A program made the translations under genes and the position numbers. From positions 1 through 12,123 of the forward strand of contig CANCCF010000365.1 in assembly GCA_947374485.1 (NCBI GenBank): 12,123 bases of DNA, in the 5' to 3' direction. Source of the DNA: Comamonadaceae bacterium (GTDB lineage: Bacteria > Pseudomonadota > Gammaproteobacteria > Burkholderiales > Burkholderiaceae_C). Of the stretch, positions 1-5,730 are shown piece by piece. How positions within the stretch are numbered: position 1 is the first letter of the stretch; every line of letters starts with the position of its first letter. Under the pieces are notes generated by a model. That model did no database searches and was not told the origin of the DNA. It was given only the letters and a program-made list of their open reading frames with translations.

Positions 1-834
1 GTGGAAACCACCTACGTGCCGCAAAGCGATGTGGCGGCCTGGGCCGCGGCCATCAAGCCCAACACCAAGCTCCTGTTTGCCGAGACGCCAACCAACCCCT
101 TGACGGACGTGTGCGACATCCAGGCCCTGGCCGATGTGGCCCACCAGGCCGGTGCGCTCTTGGCGGTGGACAACTGCTTTGCCACGCCCATCCTGCAAAA
201 GCCCACCATGATGGGTGCGGACTTCATCATCCACTCCGGCACCAAATATTTGGACGGCCAGGGCCGTGTCATGGCGGGCGCCATTTGCTGCAGCCAGAAG
301 CACAAGGACGAAGTCTTTCTGCCCATCACCCGCCCGGCCGGTATGGTGCTGTCTCCCTTCAACGCCTGGGTGGTGCTCAAGGGCATGGAGACATTAGGCA
401 TCCGCATGCAGGCGCACTGCGCCAATGCACTGGCACTGGCAACCTGGCTGGAGGCGCAGCCGCAGGTGGCGCGCGTGTACTACCCCGGTCTGCAGTCGCA
501 CCCGCAGCACGCGCTGGCCATGCGCCAGCAGTCGGGCTTGGGCGGGCCGGTGGTGTCCTTTGACGTGAAAGCCTCCGGCCCGGACGATGCACGGCTGCGC
601 GCCTTCCACGTGATTGACAGCACCCAGGTGTGTTCCATCACCACCAACCTGGGCGACACCAAGACCACCATCTGCCACCCTGCCACCACCTCGCACGGGC
701 GCCTGTCAGAAGCGCAGCGCCAGGCCGCCGGCGTGAGCCAAGGCCTGATCCGCCTGGCTGTGGGCCTGGACCATATTGAAGACCTGAAGACCGATTTGTT
801 GCGCGGCTTAGATACCCTGCACACCCTTGCCTAA
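1..834 (+). CDS. metZ: O-succinylhomoserine sulfhydrylase, C-terminal part (5' end outside window)
   Basis: This is the last 277 residues of a PLP-dependent trans-sulfuration enzyme (Cys/Met metabolism family). MetZ makes homocysteine from O-succinylhomoserine and sulfide in cytosolic methionine synthesis. Visible family landmarks are AETPTNPL near residue 27, AVDNCFATP near 55 and HSGTKY at 78-83, where Lys82 of the visible part (bases 244-246) is the PLP Schiff-base lysine. The C-terminal SITTNLGDTKTTICHPATTSH block is also typical. The full enzyme is about 400 aa, so roughly the first 120 residues lie upstream. The GTG at base 1 reads as an internal valine (the family has G-V-E-T-T here), not a start. 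The gene ends 3 nt before gltX, so the two are probably co-transcribed. A close cystathionine gamma-synthase or O-acetylhomoserine sulfhydrylase cannot be fully excluded. It is GC-rich and has the look of a core gene. Confidence 0.88.
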   Translation: METTYVPQSDVAAWAAAIKPNTKLLFAETPTNPLTDVCDIQALADVAHQAGALLAVDNCFATPILQKPTMMGADFIIHSGTKYLDGQGRVMAGAICCSQKHKDEVFLPITRPAGMVLSPFNAWVVLKGMETLGIRMQAHCANALALATWLEAQPQVARVYYPGLQSHPQHALAMRQQSGLGGPVVSFDVKASGPDDARLRAFHVIDSTQVCSITTNLGDTKTTICHPATTSHGRLSEAQRQAAGVSQGLIRLAVGLDHIEDLKTDLLRGLDTLHTLA

Positions 835-837
835 GAC

Positions 838-2256
838 ATGACCACCACCACAGCCACCAAGACCCGCACGCGCTTCGCGCCATCGCCCACCGGTTTCATT
901 CACCTGGGCAACATCCGCTCGGCGCTCTACCCCTGGGCCTTTGCCCGCTCCACTGGCGGCGACTTCATTCTGCGCATTGAAGACACCGACGTGGAACGCT
1001 CCACCCAAGCCGCCGTGGACGTCATCATCGAAGGCATGGCCTGGCTGGGCCTGAACCACGACGAAGGTCCGTTCTATCAAATGCAGCGCATGGACCGCTA
1101 CAAAGAGGTGCTGCTGCAGATGCAGGAGCAAGGCCTCGTCTACCCCTGTTACATGTCCATGGCCGAGCTCGACGCGCTGCGTGAGCAGCAGATGGCGAAC
1201 AAGGAAAAGCCTCGCTACGACGGCACCTGGCGCCCCGAGCCCGGCAAGACCCTGCCCGCCATTCCGGCAGGCGTAAAGCCCGTGCTGCGCTTCAAGAACC
1301 CGCAGGGCGGCGTGGTGGCCTGGGAAGACAAGGTCAAGGGCCATGTGGAATTCAGCAACGACGAGCTCGATGACCTGGTGATTGCCCGCCCGGCCGCCGA
1401 CGGTGAAGCGGTGGGCACGCCCACCTACAACTTCTGTGTGGTGGTGGACGACATGGATATGAATATCACCCACGTCATCCGCGGCGACGACCATGTGAAT
1501 AACACCCCGCGCCAGATCAACATCTTCCGCGCATTGGGCCAGGAGCCACCGGTCTATGCCCACCTGCCCACCGTGCTCAATGAGCAGGGCGAGAAGATGA
1601 GCAAGCGCAATGGCGCCAAGCCCGTGACCCAATACGCCGCAGAAGGCTATCTGCCCGACGCCATGGTGAACTACCTGGCGCGCCTGGGCTGGAGCCATGG
1701 CGACGACGAAATTTTTTCGCGCGCGCAATTCCTGCAATGGTTCAACCTGGACCACCTGGGCCGCAGTGCTGCGCAGTTCGACGAAGCCAAGCTGCGCTGG
1801 GTCAACGCCCAGCACATGAAGGCCATGACAGGGGACGCCCTGGCGCCTTTGGTGGAAGTGCATCTGAAGCAGCGCGGCATCGCCAGCGATGCGCGCCTGC
1901 CGCGCCTGTGCGATTTGCTCAAGGACCGTTGCGACACCACCGTGGCCCTGGCCGAGTGGGTGACGCGTTTCTATACGGATGCGCAGCCCGAGGCTGACAT
2001 GCTGGCCCAGCACGTCACCGATGCCGTCAAACCCGCACTGCAATTGCTAGCCACCAAGCTGGCGGACTGCGCCTGGGACAAGGTGTCCATCGCAGCGGCC
2101 ATCAAGGAGGTGCTGGCGGCCTGCGCCCTGAAGATGCCGCAACTCGCCATGCCCGTGCGCGTGCTGCTCCTGGGCACACCGCAGACGCCCTCGCTGGACG
2201 CCGTGATCGAATTGCTGGAAAAACAAAAAGTAATTGCCAAACTAGCGGGCGCCTGA
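838..2256 (+). CDS. gltX: Glutamyl-tRNA synthetase
   Basis: This is a complete class I glutamyl-tRNA synthetase of 472 aa, the usual bacterial length. It attaches glutamate to tRNA-Glu in the cytosol. The N-terminal Rossmann fold opens with RFAPSPTGFIHLGN, whose HIGH-type motif is H22-L-G-N25, followed by RIEDTD. The KMSKS-type loop is K253-M-S-K-R257 in LNEQGEKMSKRNGA. The all-helical anticodon-binding domain fills the last ~150 residues. The start is the ATG 3 nt after the metZ stop, and it places the HIGH motif at the usual distance from the N-terminus. The stop is followed at once by the promoter of a tRNA cluster that includes tRNA-Glu, the enzyme's own substrate. A long open frame on the opposite strand is a by-product of GC-rich codon bias. 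Confidence 0.97.
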   Translation: MTTTTATKTRTRFAPSPTGFIHLGNIRSALYPWAFARSTGGDFILRIEDTDVERSTQAAVDVIIEGMAWLGLNHDEGPFYQMQRMDRYKEVLLQMQEQGLVYPCYMSMAELDALREQQMANKEKPRYDGTWRPEPGKTLPAIPAGVKPVLRFKNPQGGVVAWEDKVKGHVEFSNDELDDLVIARPAADGEAVGTPTYNFCVVVDDMDMNITHVIRGDDHVNNTPRQINIFRALGQEPPVYAHLPTVLNEQGEKMSKRNGAKPVTQYAAEGYLPDAMVNYLARLGWSHGDDEIFSRAQFLQWFNLDHLGRSAAQFDEAKLRWVNAQHMKAMTGDALAPLVEVHLKQRGIASDARLPRLCDLLKDRCDTTVALAEWVTRFYTDAQPEADMLAQHVTDAVKPALQLLATKLADCAWDKVSIAAAIKEVLAACALKMPQLAMPVRVLLLGTPQTPSLDAVIELLEKQKVIAKLAGA

Positions 2257-2266
2257 TTTTTCACGC

Positions 2267-2272
2267 TATAAT
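2267..2272 (+). promoter_or_regulatory. -10 box of the tRNA cluster promoter
   Basis: A perfect TATAAT lies 10 nt after the gltX stop and is followed by a GC-rich stretch (CGAGGCTCGGG) that resembles the discriminator of stable-RNA promoters. No convincing -35 hexamer is seen at 16-18 nt upstream. The roughly 60-nt leader before tRNA-Ala holds an inverted repeat, AAAACTT (2292-2298) with AAGTTTT (2324-2330), possibly a processing structure. Assignment to the tRNAs is inferred from position. Confidence 0.5.
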
Positions 2273-2333
2273 TCGAGGCTCGGGAAATGCGAAAACTTCA
2301 AAAGGGTTCTTGCAGAAAAACGAAAGTTTTTTG

Positions 2334-2409
<76 letters not shown>

Positions 2410-2457
2410 ATTTCTCGTGTGTTAGTCGACAGTTTTTCGGAACAGTCCCAAGGTTAA

Positions 2458-2533
2458 GACCCCATCGTCTAGAGGCCTAGGACACTACCCTTTCACGGTA
2501 GGTACCGGGGTTCGAATCCCCGTGGGGTCGCCA
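2458..2533 (+). tRNA. tRNA-Glu (anticodon TTC)
   Basis: This is a 76-nt cloverleaf with encoded CCA. The acceptor GACCCCA pairs fully with TGGGGTC. The anticodon arm CTACC-CTTTCAC-GGTAG gives anticodon UUC, and the T-arm is CGGGGTTCGAATCCCCG. It lies just downstream of gltX, whose product charges it. Adjacent substrate and enzyme genes of this type probably reflect old chromosomal synteny. Confidence 0.97.
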
Positions 2534-2576
2534 GGTTTGTGCAGCAATGCATCGCAAGGCGCAAGTTGGAAACGGT

Positions 2577-2614
2577 CTTTCGCAAGAAAGATTCTTGGCC
2601 CGCAAGGGCAGAAG
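2577..2614 (+). other. Two tandem GCAA-tetraloop hairpins in the tRNA-Glu/tRNA-Asp spacer
   Basis: CTTTC-GCAA-GAAAG (2577-2590) and GCCC-GCAA-GGGC (2598-2609, extendable with CTT and AAG outside) form two short stems, each capped by a GNRA-type loop, in the transcribed spacer between two tRNAs. This is directly visible. A role in processing or folding of the tRNA precursor is a guess. Confidence 0.4.
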
Positions 2615-2626
2615 TTTCCACTACCA

Positions 2627-2703
2627 GGAGTGGTAGTTCAGTTGGTTAGAATACCGGCCTGTCACGCCGGGGGTCGCGGGTTCGAGTCCCGTCCGCTCCG
2701 CCA
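2627..2703 (+). tRNA. tRNA-Asp (anticodon GTC)
   Basis: This is a 77-nt cloverleaf with encoded CCA. The acceptor GGAGTGG pairs with CCGCTCC with one T-G wobble. The anticodon arm CCGGC-CTGTCAC-GCCGG gives anticodon GUC, and the T-arm is CGCGGGTTCGAGTCCCG. It is the last conserved chromosomal feature before the accessory region. No second copy of its 3' end is present in the window, so an attachment site here cannot be demonstrated. Confidence 0.97.
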
Positions 2704-2710
2704 AACATGG

Positions 2711-2742
2711 AAAGCCACCAGTCGTAAGATTGGTGGCTTTTT
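2711..2742 (+). terminator. Intrinsic terminator of the tRNA cluster
   Basis: Perfect 10-bp arms AAAGCCACCA (2711-2720) and TGGTGGCTTT (2731-2740) enclose a 10-nt loop. The 3' arm runs into a short U-tract. It sits 7 nt after tRNA-Asp and marks the right border of the conserved chromosomal segment. Confidence 0.92.
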
Positions 2743-3276
2743 CATTCGCTTTCCCCCAGCGTAGCTGTCCTCTAAGTCGATTGTTTGTCGTGAATTGTTA
2801 AAAAAGCTTTTCAGCTTATCGAGCACCGACTCACAAGTCAACTCACAGTGCCGCTGCGATTCGTCATAGTGGCGTCAGGTATAGCACTTCAGGTTGTTGG
2901 AATTCACATAGCGCTTGCGTGTCGAATGCAACGGTCGATTCACTCGACAGCAGCTCAATAGTCACTTCGATTTACACACCGGATTTTGCTCACGCCTTGA
3001 AGAGGAAGCTACCCGATCTGTTGTGCTGCCAAAGTTATTTAGTTTGAATTGAATCGCGTGGTCCAGCTATCATAAAAAAGCCGAATCGCGCTTTCGTAAG
3101 TCGATCAGCGCGATAAGGCACCACGGCGTAAAGCAGCGCCAGCCGAAAAGCGAACTGGGTTACCGCTCAAGTCTCGCAACGGACTCTCCTCTCTTCTTGA
3201 CCATCCGGAAGCAACTTCGCATTCCGGTAGCCGCTGCATTGCGCTAATCCACTTCAATCTATACAGGAAAAGCAAC
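2743..3276. other. Gene-free left part of the accessory region, with scattered dyads
   Basis: I see no convincing gene in these ~530 bp. A 60-codon frame on the opposite strand has no ribosome binding site and runs into the next gene's 5' end. Visible small elements are the palindrome AAAAGCTTTT (2802-2811); a direct repeat ACTCACA (2829-2835 and 2841-2847, 12-bp period); the dyad GTCGA-5 nt-TCGAC (2934-2948); the dyad ATCGCGC-16 nt-GCGCGAT (3085-3114); and the dyad CCGGAA-11 nt-TTCCGG (3205-3227). This arrangement would fit the border of an integrated element or remains of a decayed one. No tRNA-Asp repeat was found in it. Confidence 0.5.
3197..3227 (+). promoter_or_regulatory. Possible promoter/operator upstream of the 172-aa gene
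   Basis: A -35-like TTGACC (3197-3202) is followed by a perfect dyad CCGGAA (3205-3210) / TTCCGG (3222-3227) with an 11-nt centre. No good -10 is seen at the right spacing. The dyad starts 72 nt before the ATG, where a regulator site would be expected. This is only position-based evidence. Confidence 0.3.
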
Positions 3277-3795
3277 ATGGCAACCACAAAATATCAAAAT
3301 ACGATTCCCGAAGGGTACGTCTCCCCATTCAAGCACGTGCTTGCTCAAGAACGCATTGATGACACTCTCGCGTGCATCGCAATGCTAACGAACCAGACCC
3401 TCGCAACGATCAAGGAGCAAGCATTTAAGTTTGGCCTCCCCCGAAACGGACCAGCTTGGGTTTACAACGAAATGGTTGCGAAGCTCTTGTTTCAATGGGG
3501 GTTGATTGGCAGTCCGGAAAAAGAGGTCAGCGATACGGCTGCTCTTCCTGCAGTGGCTATTTTGACCTCGGTGGACTGGAATGACGACATGCAGTTTGGC
3601 CGTTCAGTCGTTTGGCACCATGTTCGCGGAACCCCAGATCAGCCGGCCTTTCACGTTGTTCTCGACCCAGCACCCTGGCTGGAAAAGGGGCACGCCATCA
3701 CGGCGGACTTCCGACACCTCAAGTTGGACATGCCCCTGTACTACGTCGAAGTCACGCCAAGATCTGACGCAACCGCAGCCCGCAAAGGCAAATAG
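3277..3795 (+). CDS. Hypothetical protein, possible papain/C39-like cysteine-protease fold
   Basis: I do not recognise this 172-aa protein with certainty. The start is well supported by AGGA (3265-3268) 8 nt ahead of the ATG. The layout has a helical N-terminal half with Cys33 in LACIAML, then a strand-rich part with GRSVVWHHV (His114, His115) and FHVVLDPAPW (Asp130). A Cys early in a helix, a later His and then a V-L-D-P Asp matches the order of papain-like and C39-like peptidases, so it may have that fold; this is inference from motif order only. There is no signal peptide or membrane segment. The C-terminal tail is basic (ATAARKGK). It ends 5 nt before the FtsZ-like frame, which suggests a two-gene unit. 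It could instead be an uncharacterised mobile-element protein. Confidence 0.65.
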   Translation: MATTKYQNTIPEGYVSPFKHVLAQERIDDTLACIAMLTNQTLATIKEQAFKFGLPRNGPAWVYNEMVAKLLFQWGLIGSPEKEVSDTAALPAVAILTSVDWNDDMQFGRSVVWHHVRGTPDQPAFHVVLDPAPWLEKGHAITADFRHLKLDMPLYYVEVTPRSDATAARKGK

Positions 3796-3800
3796 TTCAG

Positions 3801-4559
3801 ATGATGTTCGGATTACTGACACCATGTTCCTCGAGACCGACGAAGACGGACGGCCCCCCATGCGACGAGGCCCGCCGAATTGGCGTGCAGGGACACACTT
3901 CCAGACGAAGGGCACGGGTATTGGTGATAGGTATAGGTCGCGCCGGACTCAACATCATTGATGACTTGACGAATCTTGACGTTCTCAGTGGACTCGAGCG
4001 AAAGAACGGGATTCACATCGGCGCGGAGAAGCACCACCATTGCCGTGGAGGTTGGAAAAAAAGACTGCCGAGTGTCAGCTTGCATCTTTCAATGTATAGC
4101 GCTGGAGGTAATGTTCAACTCGGGCGAGCCTTGGCACTCAGGCACCGCTACCAGCTGCAGGCGCTGTTGGCATCGATGGACATCGTGATCCTCATTGCGG
4201 GTCTGGGTGGCGGTACTGGCGGTGGTATGACCCCCTACATTGCTCAGCTAGCTCGCAATGCGAGAACTCAAACTATTGCCATCGTGACGTTGCCTTTTGA
4301 TTTTGAGGGGATTCGTGTTCAGAGAGCGAACGCCGCGATCAGACGTCTTATGCGCCAGACCCCACTTGTGTTTGCGCTCTCCAATAACCAGCTTGCAATT
4401 GAAATGGGCGGGGAAGCTCAGCTGATGACGATTATTGAAGTGCAGCACAAGCGCATTGCCTGCTTCTTGTGCACCTTCGCATCACTGCTGGAACCCAAAA
4501 AAGCCAAAACACCCCAAATCGCGCCCCATGGACGTTATTTCCGTAGGGTCTTCATGTAA
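3801..4559 (+). CDS. FtsZ/tubulin-like GTPase domain protein, short and possibly degenerate
   Basis: These 252 residues carry the nucleotide-binding half of the FtsZ/tubulin fold. VLVIGIGRAGLN (about 40-51) matches the FtsZ first loop, SAGGN (100-104) matches the GAGGN loop, GLGGGTGGG (134-142) is the tubulin/FtsZ signature with Gly in place of Ala/Thr near its end, and IVTLPFDFEG (161-170) matches the V-T-x-P-F-x-F-E-G block. The INTD-type loop expected between the first two is not seen. The frame ends after about 252 aa against roughly 380 for FtsZ, so the loop with the catalytic Asp and the C-terminal domain are missing. It is therefore not the cell-division ftsZ. The first ~35 residues look unlike FtsZ. 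A neighbouring frame starting at ATG 3824 (MFLETDEDGRPPMRRG...) reads more naturally as an N-terminus, so a frameshift near 3905-3920 is possible. It lies between the 172-aa gene and the dnd promoter. Confidence 0.6.
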   Translation: MMFGLLTPCSSRPTKTDGPPCDEARRIGVQGHTSRRRARVLVIGIGRAGLNIIDDLTNLDVLSGLERKNGIHIGAEKHHHCRGGWKKRLPSVSLHLSMYSAGGNVQLGRALALRHRYQLQALLASMDIVILIAGLGGGTGGGMTPYIAQLARNARTQTIAIVTLPFDFEGIRVQRANAAIRRLMRQTPLVFALSNNQLAIEMGGEAQLMTIIEVQHKRIACFLCTFASLLEPKKAKTPQIAPHGRYFRRVFM

Positions 4560-4568
4560 AAACTTACA
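4555..4568 (+). promoter_or_regulatory. Inverted repeat TGTAA/TTACA upstream of the dnd promoter
   Basis: TGTAA (4555-4559) and TTACA (4564-4568) are separated by AAAC, at the position where the -35 box of the dnd promoter would lie. It also overlaps the stop codon of the FtsZ-like gene. It may be a second regulator site; no -35 hexamer is recognisable here. Confidence 0.35.
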
Positions 4569-4573
4569 AGCAG

Positions 4574-4590
4574 GTGATTGCTATAATCAC
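4574..4590 (+). promoter_or_regulatory. dnd operon promoter (extended -10) embedded in a palindromic operator
   Basis: TGcTATAAT (TG at 4579-4580, hexamer 4582-4587) is an extended -10 element, which would explain the lack of a -35 box. The same bases form a perfect inverted repeat GTGATT-GCTAT-AATCAC (4574-4590), with a further A/T pair outside. A protein bound there would block RNA polymerase directly. Predicted transcription starts near 4594, leaving a leader of about 20 nt that contains the dndB ribosome binding site. DndB itself is a known repressor of dnd operons in other bacteria and is a candidate binder. The TACG-N10-CGTA site described for Salmonella DndB is not seen here. Confidence 0.6.
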
Positions 4591-4614
4591 TTCCAACACA
4601 GAAAGGAAGTCAAA

Positions 4615-5709
4615 ATGGACGACCAAGGATACTTCCATACGTTTCCTGCAGTTCAGGGTACGCAAGCTGGAAGGCACTTCTTCATTGCTATGTGCCCTCT
4701 TAGGATTATCCCTCGACTCTTTGTCTTTGATGAGCAGGAAGTCCCACCAGAGCTGCGCGCGCAACGTACCCTCAATAGAGCAAGAGTACCGGAGATAGCG
4801 CAGTACTTAGTCGCCAACCCCACTACCTACGTCATGTCAGCGCTGACGGTTTCGGTGAATTGCCAGGTCAAGTTCACACCGATGGGAACTAACTCGCAAG
4901 CGTCGTTGGGTTTTATGCAAATTCCGATGGACGCTCAGATTTTGATTAACGATGGTCAACATCGGCGTGCGGCTATCGAGGAAGCAATTAAGGACTCGCC
5001 AGAGTTAGGGCAGGAAAACGTTCCTGTGCTGTTTTTCATCGATGAAGGTCTCGATAGAAGTCAGCAAATGTTTGCCGACCTAAATAAATACGCTGTCCGA
5101 CCAAGTTACTCGCTTTCCACGTTGTATGACCATCGTGACCCAGGCTCGGACTTGGCGAGGTATCTAGCTGGAAACTGTCAAGCGTTCAAGGGACTGGTAG
5201 AAATGGAAAAGTCCACTATTTCAAATAGATCTACCAAACTCTTTACTCTCAGTGGGATAAAGCACGCGAGTAGAGCTCTTCTGAAGAAGAATTTGCGTGA
5301 GTCGGTTTCTGACGAAGAGAAGATGCTTGCCAAAGAGTACTGGGATGCCGTAGCCGAAAACATTGCTGATTGGTCTCGTGCGAAATTAAAGCAAGTTTCT
5401 ACTGCTGAACTTAGGCAGGACTACGTACACGCTCATGGTGTCGTCTTGCATGCATTAGGCATAGCAGGAGCGTCGTTGCTCCATCAATATCCGAGGAACT
5501 GGCGTGCACAACTCAGAGCATTGAGGAAAACCGATTGGTCTCGAACTAACACTGCTGATTGGGAAGGACGAGCCCTATTGCATGGCCGCGTAAGCAAAGC
5601 TTCAACGAATGTTCAGTTGACGGCGAACTTTATCAAGATGGCGATTGGCGTGGACCTATCGGACGACGACAAACAGATAGAAAGCATGCGCCGCAGTGGC
5701 GGTCAATAG
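4615..5709 (+). CDS. dndB: DNA phosphorothioation system protein DndB (DGQHR domain)
   Basis: This is a 364-aa DndB, near the usual family length. DndB is not required for sulfur insertion; in studied hosts it represses the dnd operon and affects modification level. The signature D113-G-Q-H-R117 occurs in the ParB/sulfiredoxin-like DGQHR domain, followed by the family block QMFADLNKYA (141-150). The N-terminus has the expected RTLNRARVPEIAQYL segment, in which the protein is thought to contact partners or DNA. The start is the ATG at 4615, preceded by AGGA (4604-4607) at 7-nt spacing; the frame is open to 4435, but that extension is unlike DndB and lies upstream of the promoter. It is the first gene of the operon, 21 nt ahead of dndC. 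No dndA is found beside it. Confidence 0.93.
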   Translation: MDDQGYFHTFPAVQGTQAGRHFFIAMCPLRIIPRLFVFDEQEVPPELRAQRTLNRARVPEIAQYLVANPTTYVMSALTVSVNCQVKFTPMGTNSQASLGFMQIPMDAQILINDGQHRRAAIEEAIKDSPELGQENVPVLFFIDEGLDRSQQMFADLNKYAVRPSYSLSTLYDHRDPGSDLARYLAGNCQAFKGLVEMEKSTISNRSTKLFTLSGIKHASRALLKKNLRESVSDEEKMLAKEYWDAVAENIADWSRAKLKQVSTAELRQDYVHAHGVVLHALGIAGASLLHQYPRNWRAQLRALRKTDWSRTNTADWEGRALLHGRVSKASTNVQLTANFIKMAIGVDLSDDDKQIESMRRSGGQ

Positions 5710-5730
5710 CGAAGCGACTGGAATTCACAA

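Noticed and set aside
808..2043. 411-codon open frame on the minus strand
   Set aside because: It lies antisense to the well-defined gltX. Its His/Val/Gly-rich composition is typical of a GC-bias shadow frame, and it has no recognisable domain or ribosome binding site.
3105..3287. 60-codon minus-strand frame in the left gene-free part
   Set aside because: It has no ribosome binding site, overlaps the start of the 172-aa gene head-on, and has a composition unlike a real protein.
4435..4614. Upstream extension of the dndB frame
   Set aside because: It overlaps the FtsZ-like frame and runs through the promoter and operator. The extra residues do not resemble DndB, and a good SD precedes ATG 4615.
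4500..4640. Known DndB operator TACG-N10-CGTA
   Set aside because: It was looked for upstream of dndB. Only a looser ACG...CGT dyad (4532-4544) with the wrong spacing is present, so it is not claimed.
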